Assembly: GCA_963800705.1 (NCBI GenBank)
Contig: CAWDBV010000008.1
Coordinates: 12,531 to 76,530, forward strand
Origin: CAWDBV01 sp963800705
GTDB lineage: Bacteria; Actinomycetota; Thermoleophilia; Solirubrobacterales; 70-9
DNA: 64,000 nucleotides
Direction of reading: 5' to 3'
A program made the translations under genes and the position numbers. Shown piece after piece: positions 36,706-44,760 of the stretch. Within the stretch, counting starts at the first letter, position 1, and each line of letters opens with the position of its first letter. Under the pieces are notes generated by a model. It ran no database searches and had not been told where the DNA came from. It worked only from the letters and a program-made list of their open reading frames with translations.

Positions 36706-37386
36706 GTGATCGCCTACGGCTGCGTCGTCTCCTCGGAAGACGAATTCCGCACCTACGCGTGGCCCGGCCTCGACCGTTGCATGGAGCCAGGCGACCAGCT
36801 CCTGATCCGCAAGGGCGAGAGCTGCATCTACCGTGCTTACAACGACATCATCGCCTCGGTCACCGCCCGTCCCGAACTCGAGGCGCTCGTGCTCCTGCAC
36901 CAGGACGTCGAGATTGTCGATCCGGATTTCGCGACCAAGGTGCGGACCGCGATGGCGGTCCCCGACGCGGGCGTGGTCGGGGTGATCGGCGGGATCGGAG
37001 TTCGCAGCATGGCCTGGTGGGAGAGCGACCTCGCGCTCGGCAGCGTCCGCTGGGAGTGGCTGCTCGGCGACGAGGAGCGGCGCGGGCTCTACCGCGACGA
37101 GGAGTTCCGGCTCGAAACGACCGGCCGCGAGGGAGACGTCGACAGCGTCGACGGGCTGATCCTGATGCTGAGCCCGGTCGCGGTGCGGACGATCCGCTTC
37201 GACGAGTCGCTCGGCCCGAGCTTCCACGGCTACGACGCTGAAATCTGCTTCACGGCGCGCGCCGCTGGACTACGTGTGGCCGTTGCCGACATAGAGGTCA
37301 TCCACCACCACGAGATCCGCGCGATGACCGAGCCCGAGGACTGGGTCGAGGCCCAGACCCGCTTCACCCGCAAGTGGGGGCTTTGA
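36706..37386 (+). CDS. GT2-like protein, StrF-type domain
   Basis: 226 residues from GTG at 36706. MIAYGCVVSSEDEFRTYAWPGL, YNDIIAS, the acidic metal motif in LVLLHQDVEIVD, GVIGGIGVRSMAWW and a C-terminal CFTARAAGLRVAVADIEVIHHHE are features of the single-domain GT2 variant first noted in streptomycin StrF. It is expected to be a glycosyltransferase. It is the fourth gene of the chain starting at 32853 (7-base gap after the CmcI fusion). Confidence 0.75.
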   Translation: MIAYGCVVSSEDEFRTYAWPGLDRCMEPGDQLLIRKGESCIYRAYNDIIASVTARPELEALVLLHQDVEIVDPDFATKVRTAMAVPDAGVVGVIGGIGVRSMAWWESDLALGSVRWEWLLGDEERRGLYRDEEFRLETTGREGDVDSVDGLILMLSPVAVRTIRFDESLGPSFHGYDAEICFTARAAGLRVAVADIEVIHHHEIRAMTEPEDWVEAQTRFTRKWGL

Positions 37387-37410
37387 TCCAGGCACCGTAG
37401 GATTGCGGCC

Positions 37411-37812
37411 GTGCCGTTCACGCTCAGGAACCTCAAGGAGGATCTGGAGGATGTCGGGTCCAACTTCGACGGCTCGCCGGACCTGGAGTTCCGCTTGGCG
37501 ACTGGGCCGCTGGAGCTCGAGCGATCCGGACTGGGTTACCAACGCGTCCCGCCCGACTATCGCTTTCCGTACGGCCACACGCACAAGCAGCAGGAGGAGG
37601 TCTACGTGGTCGTGGGCGGGAGCGGGCGGATGAAGCTCGACGACGAGATCGTCGAGCTCAAGAAGTGGGACGTGGTGCGCGTCCCCCCCGGTACGTGGCG
37701 AGGCTACGAGGCCGGGCCGGAGGGCCTCGAGATCCTCGTCATCGGCGCGCCCAATCTCGGCGAGTCTCCGCGCGACGACGTCGAGGGCCGGCGCGACTGG
37801 TGGACTGACTAG
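37411..37812 (+). CDS. Cupin-domain protein
   Basis: 133-residue single cupin from a GTG start. Motif 1 reads YGHTHKQQEEVYVVVGGSG with two histidines and a glutamate as metal ligands. Motif 2 (VPPGTWRGYEAGPEG) lacks the usual histidine. A weakened metal site suggests a binding or sensing role, or an isomerase-like activity. It is followed 4 bases later by a SnoaL-like gene, so the pair is probably one transcript. Confidence 0.78.
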   Translation: MPFTLRNLKEDLEDVGSNFDGSPDLEFRLATGPLELERSGLGYQRVPPDYRFPYGHTHKQQEEVYVVVGGSGRMKLDDEIVELKKWDVVRVPPGTWRGYEAGPEGLEILVIGAPNLGESPRDDVEGRRDWWTD

Positions 37813-37816
37813 GGGG

Positions 37817-38230
37817 ATGTCGCACGCCCACGAAGAGGTCATCCGCGAGGCATACAAGGCGATCAACGCACGCGACATTGAGGCGGCGGCAGCTTTTGCC
37901 GAGGCATTGACCGATCCCACGATCGAGGTTCGCAGTCGGTTCGCGGGGGTCGAGGGCCGGGTTTACCGTGGACGCGAAGGCATACAGCAGTGGTTCACGG
38001 ATACCGAGGAGACATGGGAAACCATCGAGCAAACCCCCGAGCGATTCGTCGAAGCCGGGCCGGATCGGACGATCGCAGTAGTTCGCTTCAAGGCGCGCGG
38101 CAAATCAAGCGGCGTCGAACTCGACCTGGAGTTCGCGGTGACCTTCACGTTTCGAGACGGCCTGATGGTGAGAATCGACTCCCATCCGTCGCTGGAAACG
38201 GCCCTCGAAGCCGCCGGGCAGTCCGAGTAG
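37817..38230 (+). CDS. SnoaL/NTF2-like protein
   Basis: 137 residues: EEVIREAYKAINARDIEAAAAF, DPTIEVRSRFAGVEG, a REGIQQWF helix and the strands VRFKARGKSSGVELDLEFAVTFTFRDGLMVRIDS. This is the standard SnoaL-like layout, including the C-terminal phrase around F-x-DGL. Base use is noticeably less GC-rich in the middle (ACCTGGAGTTCG region onward) than in its neighbours, though not enough to claim transfer. Function unknown. Confidence 0.72.
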   Translation: MSHAHEEVIREAYKAINARDIEAAAAFAEALTDPTIEVRSRFAGVEGRVYRGREGIQQWFTDTEETWETIEQTPERFVEAGPDRTIAVVRFKARGKSSGVELDLEFAVTFTFRDGLMVRIDSHPSLETALEAAGQSE

Positions 38231-38258
38231 CGCTTTTGGACGAAAAGGACGAGTCCCG

Positions 38259-39144
38259 CTAGGTGCGTCCGCGGGCCCGTAGCGCCTCGAGCTCGGCCTC
38301 GGCGAGCTCCAGCTGGCGCTCGGCCTGGGCGGCGCGCCCGCGCGAGTAGGTGAGCTCGGCCTCGGCGCCGCGGGCGCGGTCCGACCAGTAGAGGATCTGC
38401 TCGACCCAGTCCTTCAGCGTCAGCGTCCCGGTAACCATGCCAAGGTTCTCGGTCTCTGGCAGCGGAGCGTCGGAGGCGAGCCCGATCGTGATCATCTCCT
38501 CGCCCGGGGCGGCCGGCTCGAGCTTGCGCAAGCTGGCCGCGACCTCGACCTCGGGGTCCTCGGCGACGAAGCCGATGTCGTCGGTGATCACCGAGCCGAG
38601 GTAGACCGCCTGGCGCATCAGCTTCACGTGCGGGAAGCGGTTCCGAAGCGTCTCCTCGAGCTCCTCGCTCGTGTACTCCTTGAGGTGGAACGGGTTCCCG
38701 GCCGGATAGACGCCGCGGTTGGGAGACGAGACGGCGAGGATCCCGTCGCGGGCGAGCACGCGCTGGAGCTCGTCGAGCGCGCGCTCGGGATCGGCGACGT
38801 GCTCGAGCGCCTCGAAGCAGACGACCAGGTCAAACGCGTCGCGCGGCGTCGGCAGGTCGAGCAGGTCGCCGCCGCCGAACTTCGCATGCTCGCCGAACAG
38901 CTCCTGAGCGGCCTTGTAGGCGTCTGCGTCGATGTCGATGCCCTGCGCCGCCAGCGCCCCGGCGCGAGAGAATCGCGGTCCCGTAGCCCATCCCGCAGCC
39001 CGCGTCCAGAACCGAGCGCCCCTTCGCCAGCTGGGCCGCCCAGAGGTAACGGGCGAGGTGCTCGGCTTCGATCACCTCGCCGCGCTGGGCGTCGGGGACA
39101 AAGCGCTCGGCGCTGACCTGCTCGTTGCCGTTCTCCTCGGCCAA
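38259..39144 (-). CDS. SAM-dependent methyltransferase with helical tail (frameshifted)
   Basis: About 294 residues after correcting one base at about 38965-38972. From the TTG at 39144: VSAERFVPDAQRGEVIEAEHLARYLWA, motif I VLDAGCGMGYGTAIL, then (shifted frame) GIDIDADAYKAAQE, FDLVVCFEALEHV, GILAVSSPNRGVYPAGNPFHLKEYT. It is a paralog of the methyltransferase at 48703, which shares the same order including the SSPN and NP/HH..EY segments. The C-terminus (ELTYSRGRAAQAERQLELAEAELEALRAR) is a coiled-coil tail. It follows the tandem methyltransferase gene by 2 bases and is probably co-transcribed. Confidence 0.78.
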
Positions 39145-39146
39145 GG

Positions 39147-40866
39147 TCAGATCTCCCGAGGCGAGACGCGGGCGATGAATACTCCGCGGTCGCCGCTCGT
39201 GTACTGGACGTCCGACGCCGGTGGCGGAGTCAGCATCTCGGCCTCGGCGAAGCCCGCTGCGGTGGCCATCTCCTCGACCGCGGCACGGTTCGGGATCAGG
39301 CTCATCCGCCCCGGGCCCGAGGCGAGCGGGTTGACCACCGAGTCCTTCTCGAGCTGGACCGCGAAGCTGCCGCTCTCGGCGCCGTCCTGCGCGGTCCAGG
39401 GGAGCGGGTCGGCCTGGCGGGTGAGCTGGGTGTCGATGACGCAGAGCGAGCCGCTCATCGCCCGCGCCAGCCGCACCGCGCGCATCGGGTCCTCGAGGTG
39501 GTAGATCAGGCCGAGCAGCAGCACGACATCGAACTTCCCGAGCTGTTCGGGGCGGAGGTCGAAGATGTCGGACTGGCGGAATTCCGCCTGCGAGGAGTCG
39601 ATCCCGTACTCGTGGGCGATCAGACGCGCGCGGCGAATGTTGACTTCGCGCAGGTCGATCCCGATCACCTTCTTCGCACCCCACTCGAGCAGCCGGTGCG
39701 AGAACCAGCCCTCGTTGCAGGCGAGGTCGATTGCCCGCGGTCTCACTCCGACTCCGGCGGTCGGAGGGGCGGCTGGCGCGGGAAGCCCGCTCGCGAGGGC
39801 CTCGCGGACGTGGTCCTCGATCATCGCCCGCCGGGTTTCGTGGACCGAGGCGAGCATCTCGTGGTGGATCGGCGCGGTCACCCCGGGGCCGATTCGCCAC
39901 GGGTACATCCACGGGGGATCGGCCTCGAGCTCGTCGGCGAGCTGGGAGGGCAGGGGCCGCTTCGAACGGACGCGCCGCGCAAGCATCAGGTCGCGGAAGC
40001 GGCCCAGGCGCGAGCCGGCGCCGTCGGGTACGGGGCCGGGCCCTTCGGTCGTGTCCTCGGCGTCGGGCTCGAGCGCGCGGCGGGTCCTTCGCCCAGGCGA
40101 GGAACAGGCCGCGGTCGCCGTCCCCGTAGTAGCTCTGTGCGTCGGGGCCCGGCTCGACCATCTTCGTCTCGACGAAGCCGGCCGCCGCTCCCATCTGCTC
40201 GACCGCCTCGCGGTTCGGGATCAGGCTCAGGATCCCGCTCGCCGAGGCAACCGGGTTCTCGTCGGCGTCGGGCTCGGGGTAGGCGGCGAAGCTTGCGGGC
40301 GCAAACTCGTTGTGGGTCTTGCCCCTGCCCCACGCCACCGGTGCGCGTTGGCGGGTGAGCTGACTCTCGACCACGCAGAGCCGGCCGGTGAGCGAGCGCG
40401 CGACGCGCATCGCCCGCACCGGGTCCTCGAGGTGGTAGATCAGCCCGAGCAGCAGCACGACGTCGAACTCTCCGAGCTCAGAGGGATCGAGGTCGAATAC
40501 GTCGGCGGTCCGGAACTCGAGCCGCTCGGGGCCGACCCCGAGGTGCTCGGCGACGAGCCGTGCGCGGCGAACGTTGACCTCGCGGATGTCGATTCCGACC
40601 ACCCTCTTCGCGCCCCAGTCGAGCAATTGGTGCGAGAACCAGCCCTCGTTGCAGGCGAGGTCGATGACGGTGGCCTCGGGTGATTCCTCGAGCACCTCGC
40701 GAACCGCCGGCTCGAGCATCGCCAGCCGGGTCGCGTGGATCTCCGGCAGCACCTCGCTGTGGATCGGCGCCACCGTTCCCTCCCCGAGGTCCCACGGATA
40801 CATCCAGTGGGGCGGGTTCTCAAGCTCCTTCTTCAGCTCCTGCCGCACCTGCGCCGCATCCGTCAC
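39147..40866 (-). CDS. Tandem-duplicated CmoB-like methyltransferase (probable two-domain protein, frameshifted)
   Basis: Two homologous methyltransferase units. The first (GTG at 40866) has ELENPPHWMYPWDL, IDLACNEGWFSHQLLDWGA, GIDIREVNVRRARLVAEH, VVLLLGLIYHLEDP. The second has DPPWMYPWRI, IDLACNEGWFSHRLLEWGA, GIDLREVNIRRARLIAHE and the same IYHLEDP. The IDLACNEGWFSH motif I resembles CmoB/DUF1698 proteins. A frameshift at about 40085 separates them. In one frame, a linker without stop (LEPDAEDTTEGPGP) joins them into about 572 residues. In the other, a TGA overlaps an ATG at 39986, so two separate genes remain possible. Confidence 0.7.
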
Positions 40867-40898
40867 ATCTCCTCGGCTTCGCGTCCGGCGATGTTCGC

Positions 40899-42599
40899 TC
40901 AGAAGAAAGCTCCCCCGCGGTACTCGCCGAACACGTCGCGCATCGCGCCGCAGACCTCGCCGATCGACGCGCCTTCGCGGAGCGCCTCCTTGATCGGGGG
41001 CAGGAGGTTGCCGTCGGCTTCGGCCACCCCGCGAAGCTCATCGAGCTTGGCGTCGACCCTGGCCTGGTCGCGGTTGGCCTTCCACTTCTCGAGCCGCTCG
41101 AGCTGGCGCTTCTCGGACTCGGGATCGACCTTGAGGATGTCGACGTCGTCGACCTGGTCGGTGACGTACTCGTTGACGCCGACGACGATGTCCTGCTTGG
41201 TGCGGTAGCGCTCCTGGTAGGAGGCCGCCGACTCCTCGATCTCCTTCTGCATGAAGTCGAGCGCCTCGACCGAGCCGCCGAGCTCGGCGACCTTGTCCAT
41301 CAGCTCCCAGGAGCGCTCCTCGACCTCGTCGGTGAGCGACTCGATGAAGTAGGAGCCCGCGAACGGGTCCACGGAGTCAGCTGCGCCGGATTCATGTGCC
41401 AGGACCTGCTGGGTGCGGAGCGCGATCCGCGCCGATCGCTCGGTCGGCAGCGCCAGCGCCTCGTCGAAGCCGTTCGTGTGCAGCGACTGGGTTCCGCCGC
41501 AGACGGCCGCGAAGCCCTGCAGCGCGACGCGGATGATGTTGACCTCTGGCTGCTGGGCCTGGAGGGTGACGCCGCCGGTCTGGGTGTGGAAGCGGATCCG
41601 CTGCGCGGAGTCCTCGGTGGCGCCGAAGCGCTCGCGCATGATCTTCGCCCACATCCGGCGCACCGCCCGGAACTTGGCGATCTCCTGGAAGACGTTGTTG
41701 TGGCAGTTGAAGAAGAAGGCGAGCCGCTTGCCGAACTCGTTCACGTCGAGGCCTCGGGCGAGGCCGGCCTCGACGTAGGCGATCGCGTTGGCGAGCGTGA
41801 AGGCGACTTCCTGGACCGCCGAGCAGCCCTTCTCGCGCATGTGGTAGCCGGAGATCGAGATCGTGTTCCACTTCGGGACGTTCTCGGCGCAGTAGGCGAA
41901 AATGTCGGTGGTGAGCCGCATTGTCGGCTCGGGCGGGTAGATGTAGTTGCCGCGCGAGATGTACTCCTTGAGGACGTCGTTCTGGACCGTGCCGCGGAGC
42001 TTCTCCGCCGGGACGCCCTGCTCCTCGCCGACGAGCTCGTAGAGGAGCAGCAGGATCGCGGCGGGGGCGTTGATCGTCATCGAGGTCGAGACGCCGTCGA
42101 GCGGGATCTGGTCGAAGCAGATCCGCATGTCCTCGACGGTGTCGATCGGGACGCCGGTGCGGCCGACCTCGCCGCGGCAGAGCGGGTCGTCGGAGTCGCG
42201 GCCGAGCTGGGTCGGGAGGTCGAATGCCATCGAGAGGCCGGTCGAGCCGTGCTCGGTCAGGTAGCGGTAGCGCTCGTTGGTGTCCTCGGGGCTTGCGAAG
42301 CCGGCGTACTGGCGCATCGTCCAGAGCCGGTCGCGGTACATGCGCTCGTGGATGCCGCGGGTGAACGGATAGTCGCCGGGCTCGCCGAGCCGCTGCTCGA
42401 GGTCGGGTGCGACATCGCCCTCCTCATAGACGGACTCGATCTCGATCCCCGAGTCGGTGAAGATGCGCTCGTCGTCGGGACCGACGAGCGGCGCGATGTA
42501 GCGGGCGTCCTGGCCGACCGGGGCCGGCGCGTCCGGGACCTTGCCGTCGCCGGACCCGTTCTCGCCTGTCTTTTGCTGGCTCTTCGCCTTTTGGGCCAT
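40899..42599 (-). CDS. mcmA: Methylmalonyl-CoA mutase, large (substrate-binding) subunit
   Basis: Large subunit of a split B12-dependent acyl-CoA mutase, 566 residues, ending before any cobalamin-binding domain, which must be encoded elsewhere. RQYAGF gives Tyr98 and PPEPTMR gives Arg228, corresponding to the Tyr89/Arg207 pair that marks methylmalonyl-CoA mutase. Isobutyryl- and hydroxyisobutyryl-CoA mutases have Phe or Ile and Gln there. The conserved histidine is in SGYHMREKG (His253). Other features: AFDLPTQ, NDVLKEY, FNCHNNVFQEIAKFR, GGTQSLHTNGFDEA. It converts methylmalonyl-CoA to succinyl-CoA, continuing the carboxylase reaction. Start MAQKAKSQQ at 42599 chosen over an upstream in-frame ATG. 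Confidence 0.92.
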   Translation of the reverse strand: MAQKAKSQQKTGENGSGDGKVPDAPAPVGQDARYIAPLVGPDDERIFTDSGIEIESVYEEGDVAPDLEQRLGEPGDYPFTRGIHERMYRDRLWTMRQYAGFASPEDTNERYRYLTEHGSTGLSMAFDLPTQLGRDSDDPLCRGEVGRTGVPIDTVEDMRICFDQIPLDGVSTSMTINAPAAILLLLYELVGEEQGVPAEKLRGTVQNDVLKEYISRGNYIYPPEPTMRLTTDIFAYCAENVPKWNTISISGYHMREKGCSAVQEVAFTLANAIAYVEAGLARGLDVNEFGKRLAFFFNCHNNVFQEIAKFRAVRRMWAKIMRERFGATEDSAQRIRFHTQTGGVTLQAQQPEVNIIRVALQGFAAVCGGTQSLHTNGFDEALALPTERSARIALRTQQVLAHESGAADSVDPFAGSYFIESLTDEVEERSWELMDKVAELGGSVEALDFMQKEIEESAASYQERYRTKQDIVVGVNEYVTDQVDDVDILKVDPESEKRQLERLEKWKANRDQARVDAKLDELRGVAEADGNLLPPIKEALREGASIGEVCGAMRDVFGEYRGGAFF

Positions 42600-42673
42600 G
42601 CACGCCCAAGGATACGGACGAACGGCCACCTGCCTGCATTCGAGGCGGCCGCGTCGCGGTACCCTCGCCAGCG

Positions 42674-43763
42674 ATGGAATCCCCGCAACCCGGAATGAAC
42701 GGGCGCAGCAACGGACTGGCGCCCAAGGCCCCGAAGGAGGGGCAACTGGTGCTGGTCACCGGCGGCGCCGGCTACATCGGCTGCGTGCTCAGCGAGGCGC
42801 TGCTCGCGCGCGGCTACGGGGTGCGAATCCTCGACACGATGTGGTGGGGAGAGGAGCCGCTGACCGGGCTCAAGGACCGGGTCGAGCTCGTCACCGGGGA
42901 CGTCCGCGAGCTGCCGCCGTCGGCCCTCGACGGCGTCGACGGGGTAATCCACCTCGCCGGCCTCTCCAACGACCCGACCGCCGAGTACGACCCGTCGGCC
43001 AACTGGCAGATGAATGCACTCGCGACCGAGACGCTCGGCCAGGAGTGCGTCAGCAAGGGAATCGAGCGGCTGCGTCTTCGCGTCCTCGTGCTCCCTCTAT
43101 GACGGCATCCCCGCCGGCATGCACGACGAGACCGCGGCGGTCGAGCCCCGCGGCGCCTACGCGGAGTCGAAGCACTACGGCGAGCAGAAGCTGCTCGAGC
43201 TGGTCGACCAGGGGCTCTGCCCGGCGATCACCCGCAACGGGACCGTCTACGGCCACAGCCCGCGGATGCGCTTCGACCTCGTCGTCAACACCTTCGTCAA
43301 GGACGCGCTGCTCAGCGAGCGGCTGCTGCTGCACGGCGGCGGCTGGATGTGGCGGCCGCTGGTCGACGTCCGCGACGCCGCCGACGCGCTGATCTGCCTG
43401 CTCGAGGCACCGGCCGAGAAGGTGCGCGGCGAGGTCTTCAACGTCCTTCACTCGAATTACCAGATCCGCGAGCTGGCGATGCTGGTCGCGGGATCGGTGC
43501 AGCTGCTCGGCCGCGAAGTGAGGCTCGAGGAGGTGCCGGCGCCGGAGGGGATCAACCGTGACTACGAGTGCTCGAACGCAAAGCTCGCCGGGCTTGGCTT
43601 CATCCCCAACCGCTCGGTCGTGCAGGCGGTCTCAGACCTGCTCGAATCGATCGACGTCGACGACCACGAGATGCTGAACGACCCCCGTCACTACAACATC
43701 CGCTGGCTCGAGCAGATGCAGGAAATGACGCCGCGGGTGGAGAAATTTGGCTCGGCTCTCTAG
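42674..43763 (+). CDS. NAD-dependent sugar epimerase/dehydratase (frameshifted)
   Basis: Extended SDR of about 362 residues after removing one extra C at about 43070. LVLVTGGAGYIGCVL binds NAD; VIHLAGLSNDP follows. The corrected sequence then reads VFASSCSLYDG, and the catalytic YAESK is present with the serine of ASSCS. RNGTVYGHSPRMRFDLVVN and RPLVDVRDAADAL are typical of nucleotide-sugar epimerases in rhamnose and heptose pathways. rfbC nearby suggests a dTDP-sugar or similar substrate. It overlaps the next small gene by 17 bases. Confidence 0.85.
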
Positions 43764-44205
43764 AGCAGCGATCGCACTCGGTGTGGTCTCGCTCGCGCTT
43801 CCGGCGAGCGCGGGCGCTGCCGCGACGCGCGCCGAATACGTCGCCCAGGCGGACCCGGTATGCGCGGTCGCCACCAAGGAGATCGACGCTGCCGGCAAGG
43901 GCGCGCTCTCGAATCTGAAAAAGCTCAAGTTCAAGGCGGCCGCACGCGAATATCTCGCCGCCGCAAGAGCGTTCGATGAATCGATCGCATCGTTGCGGCT
44001 GATCGCGCCTCCGGCGGCGGACGCGGCGCTGATCGACCGCTGGCTGCGAAAGCAGAGCGAGACCGCGGCGGTCATCCGGCGCGCCGCCAAGCTCGCGCGC
44101 CAGAAGCGGGTTCGGGAGCTCTCGCGCGCGGGCGAGCGCAGCGTCAAGCTGGCGGAGGAGTCGGCGCGCGTGGTGGCCGGCTTCGGCTTTCAGGCCTGCG
44201 CGTAG
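43747..44205 (+). CDS. Small secreted helical protein
   Basis: 152 residues from a TTG at 43747, overlapping the epimerase 3' end. The N-terminus ARLSRAAIALGVVSLALPASAGA is a signal peptide with likely cleavage after ASAGA or SAGAA. The mature protein is alpha-helical and rich in A, K and R, with cysteines at 39 and 151 that could form a disulfide joining its ends. No family is recognised. It is convergent with rfbC (16-base overlap). Confidence 0.55.
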   Translation: MARLSRAAIALGVVSLALPASAGAAATRAEYVAQADPVCAVATKEIDAAGKGALSNLKKLKFKAAAREYLAAARAFDESIASLRLIAPPAADAALIDRWLRKQSETAAVIRRAAKLARQKRVRELSRAGERSVKLAEESARVVAGFGFQACA

Positions 44206-44750
44206 ACGAACGGGAGCTCGTCGGCGATCTCGCTGAGCTTCGGGGCGCTGGCATCGCGCTCTGAGGGGATCAGCTCGACGTCGGGCCACTCGATCCCGAT
44301 CTCAGGGTCGTTGTAGGCGATGCCGCGCTCGAGCTCGCCGTCGTAGTAGGCGGACTGCTTGTAGAGGACGTCGGCGATCTCGCTGGTGACGCAGAACCCG
44401 TGCGCGAAGCCGACCGGCGCATAGATCGCGTGCAGGTTCTCGTCATCGAGCTCGTAGGCCTCCCACTCGCCGTAGGTCGGCGAGCCCTTGCGGAGGTCGA
44501 CGAGCACGTCGACGATCGAGCCACGCCCGCAGCGGACCAGCTTCGCGACCCCGTCTCCGACCTGGAAGTGCATGCCGCGGACGATCCCTTGCGAGGAGCG
44601 CGAGTGGTTGTCCTGCACGAACTCGTCGTTGATGCCGAGGTCGGCGTAGAGGTTCTTGCGATAGGTCTCGTGAAAGAAGCCGCGCTCGTCCGGATGGACG
44701 GTCGGCTTGATCAGGACCGGACCTTCGAGCCTTGTCTCGAGCTGCTCCAC
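44190..44750 (-). CDS. rfbC: dTDP-4-dehydrorhamnose 3,5-epimerase
   Basis: RmlC-type epimerase of 186 residues, converting dTDP-4-keto-6-deoxyglucose to dTDP-4-keto-rhamnose. Signatures are VHPDERGFFHETYR, the active-site histidine in IVRGMHFQ, a GSIVDVLVDLRKGSPTYGEW strand pair, the tyrosine in KQSAYYDGELERGI and NDPEIGIEWP. The GTG at 44750 was taken as start; the open frame continues upstream only into the neighbouring gene. rfbA, rfbB and rfbD are not in the window. It is co-directional with the glycosyltransferase pair upstream. Confidence 0.92.
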   Translation of the reverse strand: MEQLETRLEGPVLIKPTVHPDERGFFHETYRKNLYADLGINDEFVQDNHSRSSQGIVRGMHFQVGDGVAKLVRCGRGSIVDVLVDLRKGSPTYGEWEAYELDDENLHAIYAPVGFAHGFCVTSEIADVLYKQSAYYDGELERGIAYNDPEIGIEWPDVELIPSERDASAPKLSEIADELPFVYAQA

Positions 44751-44760
44751 CCGCGGCAAT

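Noticed and set aside
38231..38258. CTTTT/AAAAG inverted repeat as a terminator between convergent genes
   Set aside because: The stem is only 5 A/T-rich base pairs; position is suitable but stability is poor.
38830..40866. A 678-codon open frame covering two methyltransferase genes
   Set aside because: Only its first 260 codons and a short later piece are protein-like; the middle is out-of-frame reading of the second methyltransferase unit.
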